From assembly GCF_000004075.3 (NCBI RefSeq), contig NC_026656.2, forward strand, positions 22,392,607 through 22,456,606: a stretch of 64,000 nucleotides of DNA. The letters are read 5' to 3'. The position numbers were made by a program, and so were the translations under genes. Positions within the stretch are counted from its first letter, which is position 1, and every line of letters starts with the position of its first letter. The DNA comes from Cucumis sativus. Its lineage: Eukaryota > Streptophyta > Magnoliopsida > Cucurbitales > Cucurbitaceae. Below the pieces are notes generated by a model. It searched no databases. It had not been told where the DNA came from and saw nothing but the letters and a program-made list of their open reading frames with translations. This document shows positions 46,701 to 58,996 of this stretch, piece after piece.

Positions 46701-49700
46701 CCACTTTATAACTGCAGGAACTAGTTCCTTCATTGAAGTTTCCACAACCACACCAGCCGGATCACATATCAGCTGGAACATCATCTCCTCTACCTGTTGT
46801 GGCAAACAAAAATAAGTATTATATATCTGTAGAAAAAAAAACACTTATATCCTAATACTTTCTTTTTTTCCCTCTTATGAGTCATCCTATCTATGGCAAG
46901 GGGAAACAGCTCCACTCCCCAGACCTTGTGTTATCAACCCGTTCTAGAGCTTACATTGTAGCAAATTCTCTCAAGTCAGAATTCTTCTCCATGATTGCCT
47001 CGTAGCATATTTAGTGAGGCTGACCTTGTAATATTTGTCAGTGTTTGGAAAGAGAGGAAGCAGAATAGCAAGATTATGAACAGCAGCCTCGCGCACAACA
47101 GTTGCAGCATCTTCAATCAGTTGTTGCACAATAGATAGAATAAGTGAATCACGAATCTCTGGCCGAACAAATTCTGCTAGCTCTCCACATGATTGAGCAA
47201 CAAGTAGTCTACGTTCCTCATACATGTGATTTATCTGATATCAAATAGAAAATCTAAATATTCCTTCAAAATGTACACAGAAGGTACGAATAATCTGTCA
47301 ACAAAGTAGACTGCAAAACTCACTTGTTCCCAGCACTGAGGGAGTAACTCTGTTTCTGTTCTCATCTCTCCAACACTCTTAGCAAGGGTTACACATGCCT
47401 AAATAGTAGACAAAAGGTTCAGTGTGAATATAATAAAATAGCAACCTCCAAACACAGAGTTGAAGACATTAAAAAGGGAGAAAACACACAAAACAAAACA
47501 AAAAACAACACCCACATCCATGATGATACGTCTCTGCTGTTCATCTGGACGTTTGATTAAATTAAACAGTGTATGAGTTAAGGAATCTCTGGTGCCACTA
47601 TCTGGATGACGTTCAATTGCACACATTATAAGGGGAAGAAGCTCCTGAAAGACAGAACAAACATTAAATCAGTATATGGAAATAAGACAGATCTTTTATA
47701 TCTCATAGAGAGACTGAAAAGAACCTCACGATGATTGATCAAAACATAAGGAACTATCTTCGGCAACGCATCTGCAAGTATCTGAATGGTCCCCAAACCC
47801 TGTCGAACAATTATCATAGGTCATATATCTAAGTTTGAAAGATTGACATGGAGAGATAGAATAGATGAACGTGAAAGATTTTTGGACAGGCATTAGAAAT
47901 GCAACTGGGCCCAAGTAGAAGAAAACATATGCACCTTAATCCTATGCTGGCATCATAAAACCCTGACTCAAATGTGAACTGGCTAAGGAACTGATCATTT
48001 ACCTTTTCAAAAACAGCTTCATCACATGGGTAGTCTGCTTTCACAGGTAGCACGTTGTCTTCTGTAAGTTGCTGACCACTTGATTTAGAGATGCTTTCTT
48101 TATTTTCCATACAATTATCATTATTTGTTGAAACTACTGAAAGTTCATGTAAAACTTCCTCCGATTTGCTCATGCTGATACCAGAAGTTTGTGTACCCAG
48201 TGACCGAGAATCTCCATTATCTACAACCGCATTCCCAGCATCTGACACATGAGCCAAAATGTTTTTGTCTTCATGTATCTCAACAACTTTGTCTTCTGCC
48301 TTTTCAGACACTTCCTTGGTAACAATTGGTTCAACATGATCCGAAGCATTCACATATTTTGCTTTTAAGGTCTCAATTTCATTTTGCAGTAACTTTATTT
48401 CCTCCTTGTATGTTTCAGAAGACTGCAGTTGGCCAGGATCCACGTCATTAGTAACTGAGTACAAATTAGAATGAGAACCCTCAATGTGCATTTTTAGTGC
48501 AGTGATTTCAGCTCTACAGTCATTGAGCTCCTTTCTCTGGTGCTCCCAGGATTTCTTTAAATCTTGTACCTAAAGATAAGTGCATGTCATTCTATGAATT
48601 AGGAGAAAAAAATAGGCAGCACCTCCAAAGTGTATTGAGGAGAATATACCAGGCTTTCTTTGTCTTTAATTTCCTTCTGCATAGTTTCTAAAGACTTTGT
48701 TAATGCTCCCATCTGACCATCTGCCAAATCTTTGTTTCTTAGCAAGCTTTCCTTTTCATGATTTAATTTCTTGTTTGCTTCTAGCAAAGATTCATTCAGT
48801 CGAATCATTGCAATTTTTTCCTGTAAAGCAGATACATGGTAATGATACAAGCTGCAATTCAGAAAACAGTTCTTTCTTTTCATTTCTTTTCTTTTTTCCA
48901 ACAAATGAAACAGACCTCACGAATACTAATTCAGGGGGAAGGAAACCCATCTGACATGAGAAGTACAAAAAACATATACATATAGAAAAAAGCTCCCGCT
49001 CCTGGTAGTCATATAAAAAGGATAAATATTAAAAAGTTCAAGGCAGTGGCCCTAACAAGAGGCACTTAAATATACCCGACTCTAGGTGTTGGCTTCAAGA
49101 AGGAGCAGCAACAAATTGATGTTCCTATTCAGTGCCAATATGTTCATGATCCCATTATCTTCTCCTCCAACAAGAGTGGTATTCTTGAAATTAGTTCTTT
49201 CTCTTTAATACTTCTCAACAAACAGGTTTTTTTATAGGATCCAACAAGCATTGGTTCAAATTCAAACTATCAATTTATCCAAGACTATTAAACAAGAACC
49301 ATCGTTGTATACAAGGGGGAAATATGCATAGAGACTCTTGGTGGCAAATTGTCTAGGAGGCTTACCCAAGGGAAGGCACAAACAGTCGAGGAGGAGCTTT
49401 TGGGTATCTATTATAGATAGGATTAAACTGGCTGGGAAAGAATTTTCTACTGACAAGGGCCTTGAAGAATTTCATCTAGAAAAAGTGTGTGAAGACAAAG
49501 TGTGCCATCTTGTCAATTAGAAATGAACCTCTCTACCTCCCTCCCCTTGGAGGTATTGGTGTCAGAAATTTGAGAAGCCTAATTGGACCCCCTTGATAGA
49601 AAAGATCAGTAGGAGGGTTGAAGCACAGATAAAGTTCGAGTTTCCCAGAAGTTGTCCAGCTAGGCACATTGACTAGTAAACCAGCCCACTGCAAGTTGAT

Positions 49701-52700
49701 AATCAGTACGCTTAAATGGAATTTTCCTCCCACAAAACTTATTTTCTGGGAAGAACCCTATGAATGTAAAATGATTTTCATGGTCCATTGAAAAAACTCT
49801 TCAACATTCCCATCTGACGAACTTTCAGTTTATATTTTAACCACAGCAATTTGAAACTGAAGAGGAGACTGTTTCTTCTCTCAAAATTTTGGATCTCCTG
49901 TTGTGTCCCCTAGAGATATCGCTGATTGGCTGCCAAAGATCCTTTATGGTTGGTAGGTAACAAACAATGCAACATGTTAAAGTTATGCGACTAAAGCTTG
50001 CTTATGGTCTTTTCTTAGAAATATGAAATAGATTTTAAGTCACTAACAAAAAGTTTTGATTCCTCTTTGTGATAGTATGTTATTCACTTCTTCTCATCAG
50101 AGAGCCATCCATCAGCATTTTTGCAATTTTACTAGCTTATTTATCAACCTAAATTGGGGTTGCTTTATATAGTAACCTTTTAGAAGAGTCAGGCCTGCTA
50201 CCATTAGATTTCAAGATTTCTTTGGTTGGAATGAATACTCAAGTACAATGGAATATTGATATTTATTGGTAGCATCTAACTTGAGTCTTTAGCCATTGCT
50301 TTGATGGAGAAACGCGAAAAGTAGATTTTTAATATTTATAAGAACTGTCTTTAAATTAACTTGAGAGCAACTTGCAGACACTTGTAAAAGGAACTACCTC
50401 AGCAGCTTCTGTGGTGGAGGATAGGTATTGATAATAGTAGTGACGTAGGGCATCTGATACACATGCAGGTGAGTTAGGCCAAACATCAAGGTCTTGATCT
50501 GTAACCTGCACAGGAAAAGCTTAATCATTATACAAGCTAAAACACCTATGGATATCAATGTACAATCTGAAGCACATAATATGCGAGCGAACACAAGCCA
50601 CTCAAGGCAGATTCTACTAATTTCCGTCTCGAGAAAAAAAATCAAAATAGGACTTTTTATTGATTACAAAAAAACAAAACAAAACAAGAGAAAATTGAGT
50701 ATGAACGCTGAAAAAATAGCCATTTAAAGAATTCATTGTAAAAATGACAACAAAGTGATGAATTATATCTATGCACAGATACATATATTTTAAATCACCC
50801 ATCAACCCAAGAGTTTAAGTTGATGGGTTCCAGTAAATTTAATTATAGTAAATTTAATTATATCAATACTTTGACACTCGTTTACTTGTGAGTTCGCAAA
50901 TTTGTAGCGACACAAAAAGTGGAACTCAATCTTAATTGGGAATAATATGTATTACAAGGGTTCAAACACAAAACCTAGAGCTTTAATATCATATTAAATC
51001 TCATTCAACTCAAAAGCTTAAGTTGATGGACTAGAGTAAATTTAATTTTATCAATACTTTAATAGTGTGTGTATTGTGAAAAAAAAAAAAAAAAACAACA
51101 TATTTGTGAATAGTTTAAATGAAACTATTAAAATAAATTTTTGTATTATCCTAATAGAAACACAAACATTGCTTGCTCTGTACTTAAACCAGTAATCTCT
51201 GACATTGAACAACTTGAATCAATAGAAGTCATGTTCTCAAATATCAAAACATATCTATTGAAGTTATTAAGATTATATTTTAACAGATGAGTTCCAAAGA
51301 AAGTTTCTTGGCACCCCTCTTTTAGAAAAATGATGGATACGACAACTAAAGAAAGTCTACAGATGATAGGACAACAAAACAAAGACTTCGTTATCTTGCA
51401 TGGTGTATACCTCTTCATAAAATGTCATTGCAGTAAGTCGATAACCTGCTAGAAGCAGATATTCCTTCACAGCGCAATTAAGATCTTGACGTTCATTATC
51501 TTTTAGTGAACCCAAATCAGAGGAGGCATTCCCCTTTTCTTGATGAACCTCTTGCCGACCTCTAATGGTAGAGTCAGCCTTTGAATCTATTAAAATCAAC
51601 GCAGAGAAATAACTTTGGGAATGGGATAATAGCCAATAAGAGTTTACCAAACAAATAATCAATACCATTATTCTTATCCACACGCTGCACACCGATAATT
51701 TAAATCATAAAGCAAGGATTTGAGGCGTCAACAAGAATACCAAACACCCCAGATGATAAAAAAGGCCATTGTCATTAACCAGAAAACCTAATTCCTTTTG
51801 ACATTGCAATCGTAGAATGCAAATAAAGTGAGGTCATCAATGGTTGCTACCTAGAACTTTCTTCCCTTATTTCCAAACCCACTAATCTTTCAGGGAGCAG
51901 TTCTTCAAAATCAGAAATGCTGAAAAGATACTTACCACTCAACTCAACTGAATGGGCCTCATTCTTCTTCTGCAATTCAATCTTGAATTTTGAAATGTCT
52001 TCTTGAGCTAACCGCAGCTCATACTCACTGATAGCTAACTTTTCTTCTATTGCTTCTTTCTCCTCCAACAAACTTTGAGGGTCTGCAACTGCTCCAAATA
52101 GGAAAGAGAGAGCAAAGGGATATTACATCAGTATCGTGATTGATACACATTGAAAAAGCAGGTGAATAAAAATACAACGGTAGACAAGGTATCAACCCAA
52201 AAAGGAAGCCACAGGGATTGCAGAAAGATTCCTTAGTTGGGATTAATAAAAAATAGAGTAAAATTACCAATAATAATAATTAAAGTGAGCTCCAAAGTAG
52301 CTTTAGATTCAATGGTTTCTCAAATTTAAAACTCTTCTTTAAGGTGACCCTTAAATATTACAACATTTATTTCCAACTACACAACCCAAAACAAAAACTT
52401 ATCTGCACAATCCGATGGGAGAAATGTTTTGATCTACGATGATTTCATTGGAATATGGGTTGAACTAAACTCTGAGCTGTCCAAGGTCATAATCGAATTA
52501 CTATTTGTTTCATCTTATTCTCTGCCTCAGCCCCGTCTTGCTATTTTTTGCCAACTTCTAAGTTCTATCACATTATCCCACATCCATGGGTATTGAACTA
52601 GTTATCTCAACCCTAGTATCTATCCACTACCTTACTTAACAAAAGACAGTTGAAATCCCTGCACCAAACCTACAGCATAGTATATGATTCATTTCCTCCA

Positions 52701-53302
52701 TTTATTAAAAAAAAAAAGGACACTATAATGTCAAGTCTAAGGGTAATATACAATCTCTAAAAACCTTGATATTAATGTCAAGTCTAAAGGTGATATACAA
52801 TCTCTAAAAACCTTGATATTCGAGCCAAAAGCTGGAAGATCTCGGTGATAATTTGTATTCGGTTAAACAAATGATTAGAAAACAAAATTTTTACATCAAT
52901 GCACACTATGGAATTGCCATTGAGCACAATAGAAACAATTGGAGCTCTAAACTTAAGATACTCGAAAAAAAAAATTGAAAGTAGTAGAAATGAATCAACT
53001 AGTACCCATATTCGCATAATTTGTGAATAGAAGAAACAGAACAGAAGTAAATAGAGAAAAGGAAGATCCGGAAATAAAGAGGACAAAGAAAGAAGGAAAG
53101 AACCTCGAAGAGAATTGAAGCGAGTGATTTGATCAGGAGGAAAGTGAGCAGGATCGGAGAAGAAGTCTTTGAGACGAATGGCCTGGGCATCACGGCCATC
53201 GTCAAGAAGCTCGTGGAGGAGCTCAAATGCTGTCAAAACATAGTTCTCCTCAAGCAAAAAGTTAACGACGCAATTGCACAAGGAAGACCTTTCGACGTCC
53301 AT
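43763..53302 (-). CDS. LisH and HEAT-repeat protein, RELCH/KIAA1468 homologue, 1193 aa
   Basis: Twenty exons in consistent phase: 53302-53104, 52088-51936, 51586-51411, 50505-50398, 48820-48650, 48569-48003, 47799-47725, 47644-47516, 47398-47324, 47234-47025, 46793-46641, 46554-46340, 46202-46085, 45977-45845, 45338-45137, 45059-44954, 44871-44731, 44638-44480, 44365-44263 and 44151-43763. The product has 1193 aa, similar to plant and animal family members. N-terminal LisH-like helices (VVNFLLEENYVLTAFELLHE), a second LisH-like motif (AVKEYLLLAGYRLTAMTFYE), coiled coil in exons 2 and 5-6, then alpha-helical HEAT repeats to near the C-terminus (LTLAKSVGEMR-type helices, VREAAVHNLAILLPLFP, HEATIAVIRALVVAVP). 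The C-terminal tail is Pro-rich (about 1140-1170). The animal protein binds RAB11 and moves cholesterol from recycling endosomes to the trans-Golgi; the plant role is inferred only. Intron 4 holds a LINE fragment. Confidence 0.93.
49320..49760 (+). mobile_element. Decayed LINE (non-LTR) reverse-transcriptase fragment in intron 4 of the RELCH-like gene
   Basis: The plus strand, antisense to the host gene, carries remnants in the order found at the 3' end of plant LINE reverse transcriptases: a GLP-G-like motif (CLGGLPKG), SFWVSIIDRIKLAG, then LEKVCEDKVCHLVN, then GGIGVRNLRSL. These parallel the usual LPLG...FW..I.ERI, ...LEK..RDFLW...HLVNW and GGLGI.NL segments. The segments sit in different frames with stops and deletions, so it is not functional. 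No endonuclease domain or poly-A tail was located. Confidence 0.5.
50795..51080. repeat. Interspersed repeat with duplicated ends, intron 3 of the RELCH-like gene
   Basis: Two related ends (TTAAGTTGATGGGTTCCAGT at about 50817 and TTAAGTTGATGGACTAGAGT at about 51020) flank a middle with AAGGGTTCAAACACAAAACC. Related words recur at 54560-54870. Poly-A follows at 51080-51095. The class is unknown, possibly SINE- or MITE-like. Confidence 0.4.
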
Positions 53303-54559
53303 GGAAGTTGGGTAGGCAGAACAGAAATGGTTCACATACTACATCTCATGTTCAGCTGAAGGAGAAGCATTGTTGATGCTGAAACTTCATGTCCATTACG
53401 TCGGGGAATTGAATTGAAGGAGAGAGGAAAAAGAAGCAGTAGCGAACTCTGCTAGATCTCACCCTCTCCACTTTGCACTTTGATTTTTCAGCAAATCGGT
53501 GATTTTTGGATCTTCGTGTTTCCCCAAAGAAATTAGTTGTCAAGGACTTTTAATGTTTCTTTAATCTTAGCTCCAAAGTTTCAAAATATTTCATTTTGTT
53601 AGTCTAAACAAATAAGTTTGGTTTATATCTTTATATCTTTATGTTACTTTTAACAAATCCATCGGTGTAGTTTTAAATTATCGACAAGTTTTGATCAAAT
53701 TATCAAATATTAGTTGAAGACAAGTTTTTGAGGAAGATTTTTTCTTTTTTATAATTTTGGACCAATAAATAAACTTAATAAATTAGATATACGAGATTTG
53801 TCTCATCCTAAACTGATACGTGGTCAAGTGAGTTCATTTGAGGTGTGGAAAGAGAGATCATATCATATGATCGAATCAACATGTTTCAGCTTCTATGACT
53901 GAAGCTAATATATTCTACGTATATTGTCTATTCTAGATAGCCTCAACCAACATGCATGATGTGTAATATAATAGATATTTATCTTGAACATCGAGTAAGT
54001 ACTAAGCATATCGTTCCACCCAAAAGAATAAAAGAGATAAGATTCTAAATTTTTAAAAAAGGACAAGAAAGAATTGTAGTCTAATCCACCATAAATAAAG
54101 CACACCAAACTAACAAAAGGTTTAGTTCTTCTTCTTACCTTCTAACTTGCTCTAATCATTTGCTAAATAGTAACTTAAGCACAAGATGTTCTATGGCATA
54201 CACCAAACTATTTTTTTCTTCTTTGTTTCACATGTAGTATTCCTTTCTCTAAATTATAAATTTTCTGTCGAAGACACTTGAAGATCAAGTAAGTCTTCTT
54301 GTTCGATTTTACATCAACAATTGGGCCATCTAAGGGGACGTGAGTTTACGATTGGGCGTTTTATCCTTAAACTTGTGATTGTAAATATATAAACATAGTA
54401 ATGATATGTTGATATTTAAATAAAATAGTTTGTTGTTTTATATTATGTTTCAATATTGCATAATTCAATCCAATCAACAAAATATATGGTTATTTAAATG
54501 AAACTTGAACGGTATGGAGTTGACATATAGTAGATTCTATTCAAGTAGTATAACCTTAA

Positions 54560-54870
54560 GAAATCAATATTAAATGAGAAGGAAATAACATTTGAGAAGT
54601 TTGAACACAAGACTTCCCTAGAACAACTACTCTGATAGCATATTAAATCATCAATCAACCTAAAAGTTTAAATTAGTTAGTAACCGTAAATTGAATTACA
54701 TATCACTAACACTCCCATTAGTTGTGAGCTTACAAAATGAGAAAGACTCAACAAATAGAAATCAATATGAAACGAAGAGGAAATAGCTTTGTAAGGGTTT
54801 GAACACTTGACCTTCCTATACCCATCTTAAATCACCTGTCAACTCATCAAGTTAAGTTTTTTGGTCAATT
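54560..54870. repeat. Two adjacent degenerate copies of an interspersed repeat related to 50795-51080
   Basis: Shared words: a TTTGAACAC motif (54601 and 54799), CTCTGATAGCATATTAAATC (54631), TTGTGAGCTTACAAA (54721) and a ...TCAACTCATCAAGTTAAG end. The pairing of a GGTTTGAAC-like box with CTCTGATA-CA resembles a tRNA 3' half, so a tRNA-derived origin is possible but unproven. Confidence 0.35.
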
Positions 54871-55614
54871 GATTATTTAAGGGTACATATAAAACCCAAA
54901 TAGACATATTCGATCCACTTAAATATGATTTCATCTTCAATTGGATACATTTACAAAAGCCTTTACTCTTCTAAGAAAATTGTGTGTTTTTTATATCCAC
55001 ATCATATCGAGAAAGTATATTAGGTGTACAAACAAAAAATTTAGTTTGTAGAGAGCCTCCAATTCAAATGATTACTAATCTTTATTTAAACAACTTGTAA
55101 CATAGAGTCAATAGCTTAGATTTTCTTTAACCTAAACTTCAAAATGGAATTGAGATTTTAGATTGGGTTTGATAGCAATTTTGATTTTTGAAAATTAAAT
55201 CTATTTTGTCTCGATTTCTTATTACAATTTTCAATTTACTAAAATATTAGAATTGATTCGAACAAAAACTTACTTCTTTCCGGTTTCCAAAACTATAATG
55301 GTAAAATGTAAATTAAAAAAGCAATAAAATCATTGAAAATAATGCGTATTGATTGAATTTTAAAAATTTAAAAATAAGTAAAATGAATCGTATGGTTTTA
55401 AAAAAAATATTATTTTAAATAACAAAACTTATCAAAATACTTACAAATATAACACAAATATCACAATCATTTTTACTATAAATCAATATAAATTAGAGAT
55501 ATTTTTAAAAATAGCAAAATAAATTATTTTGTAAAATTTAAAATTTTATATATTTGAAAATTTCCCAAAAAATTCAACCCAAATTAGAAGGGTTGGGTTT
55601 TGTTTGGAAAGTTT

Positions 55615-55738
55615 ACGTGGCCTATTTCTTTATAAATATTGAAGGAAAAAGAAATGATTGGGGTTGTGGAGGATTGTGTGGCGACGGGGAGCAGGACGTG
55701 GCCTCCAAGGAGACGTGGATTATTGTGTGGGCCCCTAC
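55615..55738 (+). promoter_or_regulatory. Cluster of ACGTGG (G-box/ABRE-type) motifs upstream of the WEB gene
   Basis: ACGTGG occurs at 55615-55620, 55696-55701 and 55713-55718, with TATAAATA at 55631-55638 and a GTGGGCCC (TCP-type) motif near 55727-55734. Such motifs are bound by bZIP/bHLH and TCP factors. Their use here is inferred. Confidence 0.35.
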
Positions 55739-56621
55739 ATGACTTGTCTCCAAATAATCGAAGCAAGACAATTTATTGTAATAATAATTCATGCTCAACA
55801 ACAAAGCTTTCTTTCTCCTAACCTTTGTCTTTTCTCCCACTCTCTTTTCTTTTTCTTTCTTCTATTTTCCATCCTATAACACACTTGTGTTGCAAAATCT
55901 TTGGGACTTCCAAATTCTTTTGATCACTTTCAATCAAACTTACCCCATTCATTTATTTCTTTTTTACTTCAAACAATAAATTGTTTTTGAAGAGGTGAGA
56001 TGTGTGCACTATGTTCGTACCCACGTACCTTTCTTCCATTATTCCTTTTTTTTTTTTCAAAATTGAAAAAGATAATGTATATTCTTTGTACAAAAGGAAA
56101 ACATTTCCCTCGTTGCTCGGCTCTCTGTTATCTGTTGCATTGCGATTGTGGTTCATCTTTGCTATGCCCTTCTTCACTTAAACCCATTCCCCAATCTCTC
56201 CACAACCACAATCCCCCATGCCTTTCCCTCCCAATTTTCAGGTAATATCCATTTCTGCTATCATCGTCTTTTCATTTTTTTCCCATTTTTTTTTTTTTTT
56301 ACCTTTAATGGACTGACCACCAAGCCTATGGAATGCCGGTTTTTGCTTTACTTTATTCCCTACCTTCTTCAAGTCTTTGGTTCTGAGAATTTTATGATTT
56401 TCTTTTGAGCTTAACCTTTTTGTCATTGGTCTATCCGTGATTTCTTTTCTTTTTTTGTAAAAAAAATAATATTGTAAGTAAGGAGAGAGGGCGATACCCT
56501 CTGCTGATACTGACTTTGAGGTTGATAGTACAAGTAGTGAATCTGTTAAAGGACGCTCGTGTTGGGTCAACCAATGATTTAAGAGAACCTTTCCTTCTTG
56601 TGGATGAATGAATAGGTGGAG

Positions 56622-58996
56622 ATGGAGAGGAGAGAGTTTGACAGCAAAATTAGAGGTGGATTAGTCAGAGCAGCTGTTAATCAATATGGAGATGGTAAAG
56701 AGAATGGTATTTCATGGAAGAATTCACTCACCCAAGATTCCCCAGAGGTATGCAAATGCATGATTTTAAGAGATTATAGGTGGTTTCAAATGGGCATTAC
56801 TTTACATTTCATGTCTTTTTGACCTGTCTTTTTTAGAAGCATTTAACTGATTTTCTTTCTATAATAAGTGCTTCTACGAGGATTTTTCGTAAAAGTGCTT
56901 CCATACTCACTCAACATGCGTTTAGATTATAAAGATATTAAATGCTTCCACTGACCAACCATCCAAAATGTATTTAAAATATAAAAAAAAAAGTAATATA
57001 TTTGAGTGAATTCTATTATGGATATGAAGTTCATCACATATATTAAAAAGTGAATTAAAATATTTTGAAAAGACATGACAAATTATGATTAGATAATTTG
57101 ATGGATACTTTATTCTATTTTAGAATGCACTACAATATTTTCCTTTTAAAAAGTACTCTCCAATGTAGCATCTGGAAAAGGTTTAAATGGAAAGTAGTTA
57201 AATACCATGTTATCCAATTTCAGTATTCCTTAAAGGCAAGAGAGCTCCAAAAGGCAAAGACAGACATTGACCATTATAAAAAGAGTAGAAATGCAGCAGA
57301 TTCCTCTAGTGCCCAAGCTCAACTTGAACTTCTCAATGCCAAGAACACAGTGAAAAAGCTCTCCTCACTTTTTGACAAATCAAATGCCATGGCTCGGGCG
57401 CATAAGCAGGAACTCGAAACGTTGAAGAAGTCAGCTTCTGTCCAGGGCACGCGGTTGGCTGTGGCAAGCAGTGAAAATCGTGAGTATGCAGAATTGATGC
57501 GGGAACTGGAATCTGCAAAACTAGAATTAAGCAAACTCAAACTTGATATGGCTTCTGTTTTTCATGAGAAATTGCTGGCAGAGAAGGAAAAAGAAGAAAC
57601 CATTTCGAAATTTCAATCCCTGTCGAGCTCTATTGAAGAGCTAAGGAAGGAGATCGATGAAATAAATGAAGAACAAGTACTAGTTGAGTTAGCTCAGATA
57701 GAGGCTTTGAAGGAGTTTCAAGAGATAGAAGCCCAGCGAAGCATGGAAGCCAAAGAATTCTTATGTGCCATTGAAAACAAGAGGAAGATTATTGATGAAC
57801 TTGTTCAAGAGGTTGAAGGCTTAAAAGAGCTAGAAAAGCAATTGAGTCTCACAACATCGGATGTGAATGTGTTACAGAGGGAACTAAAGTTGGTGAAGGA
57901 ATTAGAAATCAAATCTCATAGAAAAGTTAAGATGATAGAACTGGAAAAAAAATCTCAGGTAGGAGAAGATGAACTTTTGTTGCAGTCCATCACAGAAGAA
58001 CTCAAGACTGCAAAGAAGGATTTGGCCTTAATACGAGATGAAGGTTTTCAGTTCATGACATCAATGGATGCTGTACGAAGGGAACTAAGGCATGTCAAGG
58101 AAGAGATTGCTAGTTTGAAAAAACCTAATGAAAAAACAGATTCAATTGTTCAAAAACTGAACTCTAAACTGCTTAGAGCAAAAGCAAAATTGGAGGCTGT
58201 ATCTTCTGCTGAAGATAAAGTCAAAGCAATTGCTTCTAATCTGTCTTTAAGCATAGAACAAATGAAGAAAGAAACGGAAGCTGCAAAGAAAGAAGAAGAG
58301 CTTACTGAAGAAGAAATTAAAAACAGTAAAGCAGAAATCCAAAAGATCGAATCTGAAATCGACTTAAACGAGATATGCTTACAAGATGCCTTGCAAGAGC
58401 TTGAAAAAGTGAAGTCCTCTGAGGCTTTGGTACTTGAAAATTTGAAGTCACTATCAGAAAGTACAATGAGATCTAGAGCTTGTGCAACTAATAATAGTTC
58501 CTTTATCACCATCTCTCGTTTCGAATACGAGTACTTAGCTGGTCATGCGGTTGCTGCCCAAGAAGTTGCTGAGAAAAAAGTTGCAGCAGCTCAGGCTTGG
58601 ATTGAAGCCATTAAAGCAAGTGAAGTTGAAACAACAAAGAAAATTGAATTGGCCGAACTTGAAATCGAAGAGATGAGAATGGAAGAAGAGAAACAAGTAT
58701 ACAGGGCAAACAGATCTCTATCTGCAAAAAGAATGGTGGAGGGAGAGTTACAGAAGAGACAAAAGCGTGAGAATAATGTAGATGATGAAAATGGGGAACC
58801 AACAAATCGTCAGAAAACTATTAGGAGAAATGGAAGTATGACTCCATCAAGGCGATTAAAGTTCAGAATATCAGCCTCACCATCGCCTCATATGATGAAT
58901 GGAAGAACCGACTCCTTTTCCACGCAGAAGAGAACAAAGGTTGTGAAAAATCTTGCCAAATTCTTCAATGGCAAGCAAGCTAAAATGAATCCTTGA
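56622..58996 (+). CDS. WEB-family coiled-coil protein (WEAK CHLOROPLAST MOVEMENT UNDER BLUE LIGHT type), 632 aa
   Basis: Exons 56622-56747 and 57224-58996 (phase 0) encode 632 aa. The first ATG with a good frame is at 56622 (MERREFDSKIRGGLVRAAVN); the codon two before it is GTG. Exon 2 opens with YSLKARELQKAKTDIDHYKK, the family signature where the coiled coil starts. From about residue 45 to 560 the protein is almost continuous heptad-like Glu/Lys/Leu sequence. The C-terminal tail (about 560-632) is basic and Ser/Thr-rich (MTPSRRLKFRISASPSPH). No membrane segment. WEB1 and PMI2-type relatives act in the cytosol in blue-light chloroplast movement and actin organisation; this member resembles the longer At2g40480-type branch as I recall it, whose role is less clear. 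Confidence 0.9.

Larger units (their letters stand above)
53303..56621. other. Intergenic region between RELCH-like and WEB genes (divergent)
   Basis: The divergent gap should contain both promoters. From 53303 to about 53560 is the likely RELCH-like leader and promoter. 53600-55560 is AT-rich and holds copies of an interspersed repeat (54560-54870). From 55600 to 56240 the sequence has ACGTGG motifs, a TATAAATA at 55631-55638 and a pyrimidine-rich stretch ending at a TTTTCAG|GTAATA site near 56241, compatible with a leader intron of the WEB gene (inference). Confidence 0.5.
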
